Of a stretch of DNA of 64,000 nucleotides, positions 60,704 to 64,000 are shown in pieces. The notes under the pieces were generated by a model, which was given only the letters and a program-made list of their open reading frames with translations, was not told where the DNA came from and ran no database searches. The position numbers and the translations under genes are program-made. Source of the stretch: Medicago truncatula (taxonomy: Eukaryota; Streptophyta; Magnoliopsida; Fabales; Fabaceae); contig NC_053047.1 of NCBI RefSeq assembly GCF_003473485.1, positions 387,001 to 451,000 on the forward strand, read 5' to 3'. How positions within the stretch are numbered: position 1 is the first letter of the stretch; each line of letters begins with the position of its first letter.

Positions 60704-61237
60704 AGGTCATGTGGGTTAGTGTGGTTCTTAGCTTGCCCTGTCTGGGCGTAAGTTTGAGCACCCCCATCTTCCTCAGGGGGCATTGTTTTCTTCTATCCGT
60801 CCTCCTTCTCCCTCCTCCTTCGGTTTTCCTCCAATAGGCAAACTACTGGTATGTCCCATCACATACAAGTGGTTAGGCTCTTAGGAGATTAGAATTAGGC
60901 TCATAGGAGATTAGAAATAGATTTAGGATCTTATGTAATAGGCTTAAAAAGCTTAAAAATTATTGCAATGTATTGTTCATATATTAATAAAATGACTTGT
61001 TTTTATGTTTGTGTCTTTTTATTTCTGTTTTTTATTTTATTTTACGAATTTTGAAGATTAAAATCGTAAAACTTATGGTAAAACATTATTCCGGATTTTT
61101 AAATCCGGAAACATCTGCAAAATTCTAACAATATCATCCGGAAAACGAAATCCGGACCAGGGGTAAAATTGGAAGAAAGAAAAAATAGGGCGCGCGAGGA
61201 AAGACATAGGGTGGGAAAAGTAATAGTCTTCATTATT

Positions 61238-62130
61238 TCACAAATCTTGATAGGTCGTAACTTTTATTTATCAAGTAATCTAATTGTTAGAGTTCACACA
61301 TTTGAATGTAGAGAAGTCGATGGTCAAGTTTCGAACCTCAATCCCTGGATATCTTTTATTTATCTTTTATTTATTAAAGTTAACTCGAATGCTAATTGTT
61401 GCCCTAATCTTAACCTAAATTCAGTGCTTGATTTTACTGTATTACCCTTGTTTTAAAATATCAAATTGCAGAAATCTCCTAGTTTTTTTAAAAAAAATCG
61501 TTTCCTACTAAACAGATAAAGATAAGAAATAAAAAAAAAAAAAATCACTCATATTAACCAATTCTACAGATTGTTCCTAATCTTCCTATTAAACAGAGAA
61601 ACATAAAAATAAAAATAAAAAAAAAAAAAAAAAAGATACCCCTGTGTTTAATTAACCCTATTCTTTGAACAAAATAAATCCCTCCTTTTTTTTTAACAAA
61701 ACAAATCATTCATGTTTTTTTGAACAAAACATTTTTTTATTTTGTTTCGCGTTTCTTTGTTATTGCTATTTTTCATCCATTTTGTTTCTATTACTCAAAT
61801 CTCTATTGCTCATCTTTTTCAATAACCTAATTTTATTTAGGTTATTTTTCTCTTTCAAAATCTCACTGCTTCACTTGCTTCCCCTTACATATTGTCACTC
61901 TCCAGTTTTTGTCTGTTCTTCCATACCGAATCTATTCATCGCAGGTGCTTCAGGTTAGGTTTCTATGCTTTGTTACTTATTGATATTTTTTTGTTTTGTT
62001 TCTATGCTTTGTTGTTGCTATTTGTGTTTCACTTTAATGGTGTTCCTTTGTTATTGCTATTTTTCATCCATTTTGTGTCTATGCTTCAAATCTCTATTGC
62101 TCAACTAACTCTAGTTCTATTTTAGAAAAC
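61238..62130. other. Spacer and T-rich upstream region of the last gene
   Basis: This contains A-runs at 61534-61547 and 61618-61634, then a T/C-rich stretch from about 61680. Part of it duplicates itself: 'gttattgctatttttcatcc' occurs at about 61758 and 62051, and 'aatctctattgctca' at about 61798 and 62088. No gene is supported; it is presumably promoter and 5' UTR of the gene that starts at 62131. Confidence 0.45.
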
Positions 62131-64000
62131 ATGGCCGACAGAAACATTGAAACTCTCTTGTCGTATCACTGCCTAACTGGTAAACATTTGAACACATATT
62201 TCTTTAATATAATTATTTTTTTGTTGCCGTTTATACATAACAGAAATTTCACTTTCGTTCTTTGATAGGTCCTCTGCTCAAAAAACCAGTTTTAGAATAT
62301 GACAAGGCAATCAACAACCTACAAGTGAAGTACAGAACATACATTGTCGAGTACGACTTCGAAATTGTGAGTATACTTTCCTTTTAGTTGTACTGTATAA
62401 TATTTATAATCTTGTTTCTAAAATTATAAACAGACAGTTGTTGTGTAAGTTTGTTCTTTGCTGTCTATATCAATTTTGCATATTTTCAATTGGTTGAATT
62501 GCTTTGGTTGAATTTCATATATATCAATTTTGTAGATTTTGAATTTTCAAGTGGTTGGTTGCTTTGGTGCATGAATTCTACCCTAATTGTTTAAAAGAGT
62601 GCTTTTTTTTTTTTGCTTCAATCTATATATCATTATGAAAATAAATAGTGACATTGAAAATACCAACAATTTTGCATATTTCATTGGAATGTATTGTGCT
62701 CTCAAGTTGAATTGCTGGATTTTCTTCGCTATATGTTTGTCACCTTGCATGTGTTTTTGTTCTCCATCTTTAAAGAAACTTACAAGCTATGTCGGTTGTT
62801 TCTATTTCTTAGTAGTGGAACTAAAGAAAAGACAATAAAATTGGCTATTTGTCTTTGTTCAATGTTTTTCAAATGAAGGATTTAAACTAGATTGCTTCAT
62901 AATGTCCATAGCTAGATCCTTAATTAAGACACTTTCTTTTAAAATATTTGGTTTGTATTTGAAAGCTATATGTTCTTTTAAATGCACTAAGTTAATATTG
63001 GGCCGCATTTTTGTGATCATAAGCAAAATTTTAATGTTGTCTTGAAAGCTAATTCAGAATTCTTTTAATATTTTTGCTTTTTTATTTCTTAAAATATAGA
63101 CTTCTATATTTTTTTATCTGTATTTCCTTCAATTTAATAGGATTTGGCTGATGTTCTTTATAATATTTTTAGTATGTAAAGTGTTCTTTTTTTACTATGA
63201 TCTTTTCATGATATGAGCCTAATTTAGTTCCTTCATATTTGGTTGTTGGGTTAATCTACAGCTTACAGGTTGTTTGGAAGCAATTTTTCATGAATAAGAA
63301 CATGTTATGTTTAAACTTTGCTTTTGAACAGGTTGTTTGATTTGCCTTAACTTTCTTTTCCTCTGCATGTCGTTGTTAGGGACATGTTGGGGCATTTGGA
63401 AGATATGTGTGTTATTATAGAGAGGGGTTTGGGATCTTTGCCCTGAAATTATGCTGAGCTTCTCAATTTCTTTTCATTGTTTCAGTTCCAGCTACTATGA
63501 TGATGAATCCTCTGATGATGATTTTGATGAGGATGAAGTGATTAATAATATTTTTCATTATAGGGCAAAAATAGTGAACACCTAGAATGCCTTTGTCTAA
63601 TTTTCGTCATTGTTTTCAGGCTGCAAATTCTGAGGTGCTCCCTTCTGCAGGTAAGAATGGACATGCTCTTATTGATAAATTGTTTTCTCAATGACTTGAC
63701 AAAACGTGCCATTTGTCGCATTTAGTACTCATGGCTCTCATAATGCTATTCTCCTTTCAAAAGCTCTTTAGATCAGTAGTCCTAAATCCTAATCATAGTT
63801 ATACTAGCTGCAAGTGAACTTTTGTTATTTATATTTCTCTTAACTGGGGATGGTATTAAGTTTCGTTATTCTAATAATGAAAAAAATCGGTAGGCTTCTT
63901 TGTTGACAACCGACAACTACAAGGGGTAATTTGCAGCGGAAAAATGTTTCATGCTCGGTAACATGTCCAATGTGTGACAAGTAGGAAAAATATGAATGTC
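62131..64000 (+). CDS. 5' part of an unidentified multi-exon gene, cut by window end
   Basis: Exon 1 (62131-62179, MADRNIETLLSYHCLTG) and exon 2 (62269-62366, PLLKKPVLEYDKAINNLQ ending YDFEI) join in frame between consensus splice sites (ACTG/gtaaac, tttgatag/GTCC, GAAATT/gtgagt). Further downstream, likely exons are 63486-63537 (SSYYDDESSDDDFDEDE) and 63620-63650 (AANSEVLPSAG, then gtaaga), an acidic stretch. The phase between exon 2 and the 63.5-kb exon does not fit, so an exon is missing or the model is wrong. The product is not recognised; an acidic, possibly nuclear protein is all that can be said. It continues beyond the window. Confidence 0.45.

Larger units (their letters stand above)
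59797..61228. mobile_element. Mutator-like element (1432 bp), TIRs plus 9-bp target duplication
   Basis: The left end GACTATTACTTTTCCCACC is repeated in inverse at the right end (ggtgggaaaagtaatagtc). Both ends continue with related sequence (left 'ctcgcgcaccct', right 'agggcgcgcgag'). A perfect 9-bp duplication TTCATTATT lies at 59788-59796 and 61229-61237. This meets the definition of a Mutator-like element. No transposase is present, so it is non-autonomous. The interior has TCCGGA-rich repeats, a TATA box with a short open frame, and a 28-bp tandem repeat. It sits in the upstream region of the hnRNP gene. Confidence 0.92.

Overview
The window is AT-rich nuclear plant DNA. It has intron-containing genes, pentatricopeptide-repeat (PPR) relatives, plant LINEs, SINEs, MITEs and a solo LTR. 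The repeat spectrum suggests a papilionoid legume such as Medicago or a close relative; that assignment is inference and was not checked by any search.

Layout. 0-3.2 kb: a decayed FtsH-type AAA protease gene, with a 5'-truncated LINE in its intron. 3.2-13.4 kb: no intact gene; two truncated PPR genes diverge at 5.4-8.0 kb, among MITEs and SINEs. 15.1-18.5 kb: an intact AGCVIII protein kinase gene with a 5'-UTR intron. 18.5-27.3 kb: a rearranged block with two broken copies of a sucrase/ferredoxin-like gene in opposite orientation and two extra copies of the kinase 3' end. One pseudogene exon is split by a hAT-like element. 30.8-33.7 kb: an elongation factor G fragment and a PPR pseudogene split by a solo LTR. 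35.3-39.8 kb: the intact five-exon sucrase/ferredoxin-like gene. 40.5-42.0 kb: an armadillo-repeat gene (minus). 42-50.9 kb: gene-poor, with a LINE relic and a hAT-type MITE. 50.9-54.5 kb: the mitochondrial ribosomal protein uS11 gene. 56.3-59.6 kb: a two-RRM glycine-rich hnRNP gene (minus). 59.8-61.2 kb: a Mutator-like element with a perfect 9-bp target duplication. 62.1 kb to the end: the 5' part of an unidentified gene that runs off the window.

Five genes look intact (kinase, Suc/Fer-like, ARM repeat, uS11m, hnRNP). They are unrelated housekeeping or regulatory genes with no evident common pathway. Most other coding-like sequence is pseudogene or transposon. I did not find a convincing new biological system. 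The strongest signals are transposon insertions whose target duplications can be read directly and the inverted gene-fragment block at 18.4-27.3 kb. Exon boundaries were placed by eye from GT/AG sites and reading-frame continuity.
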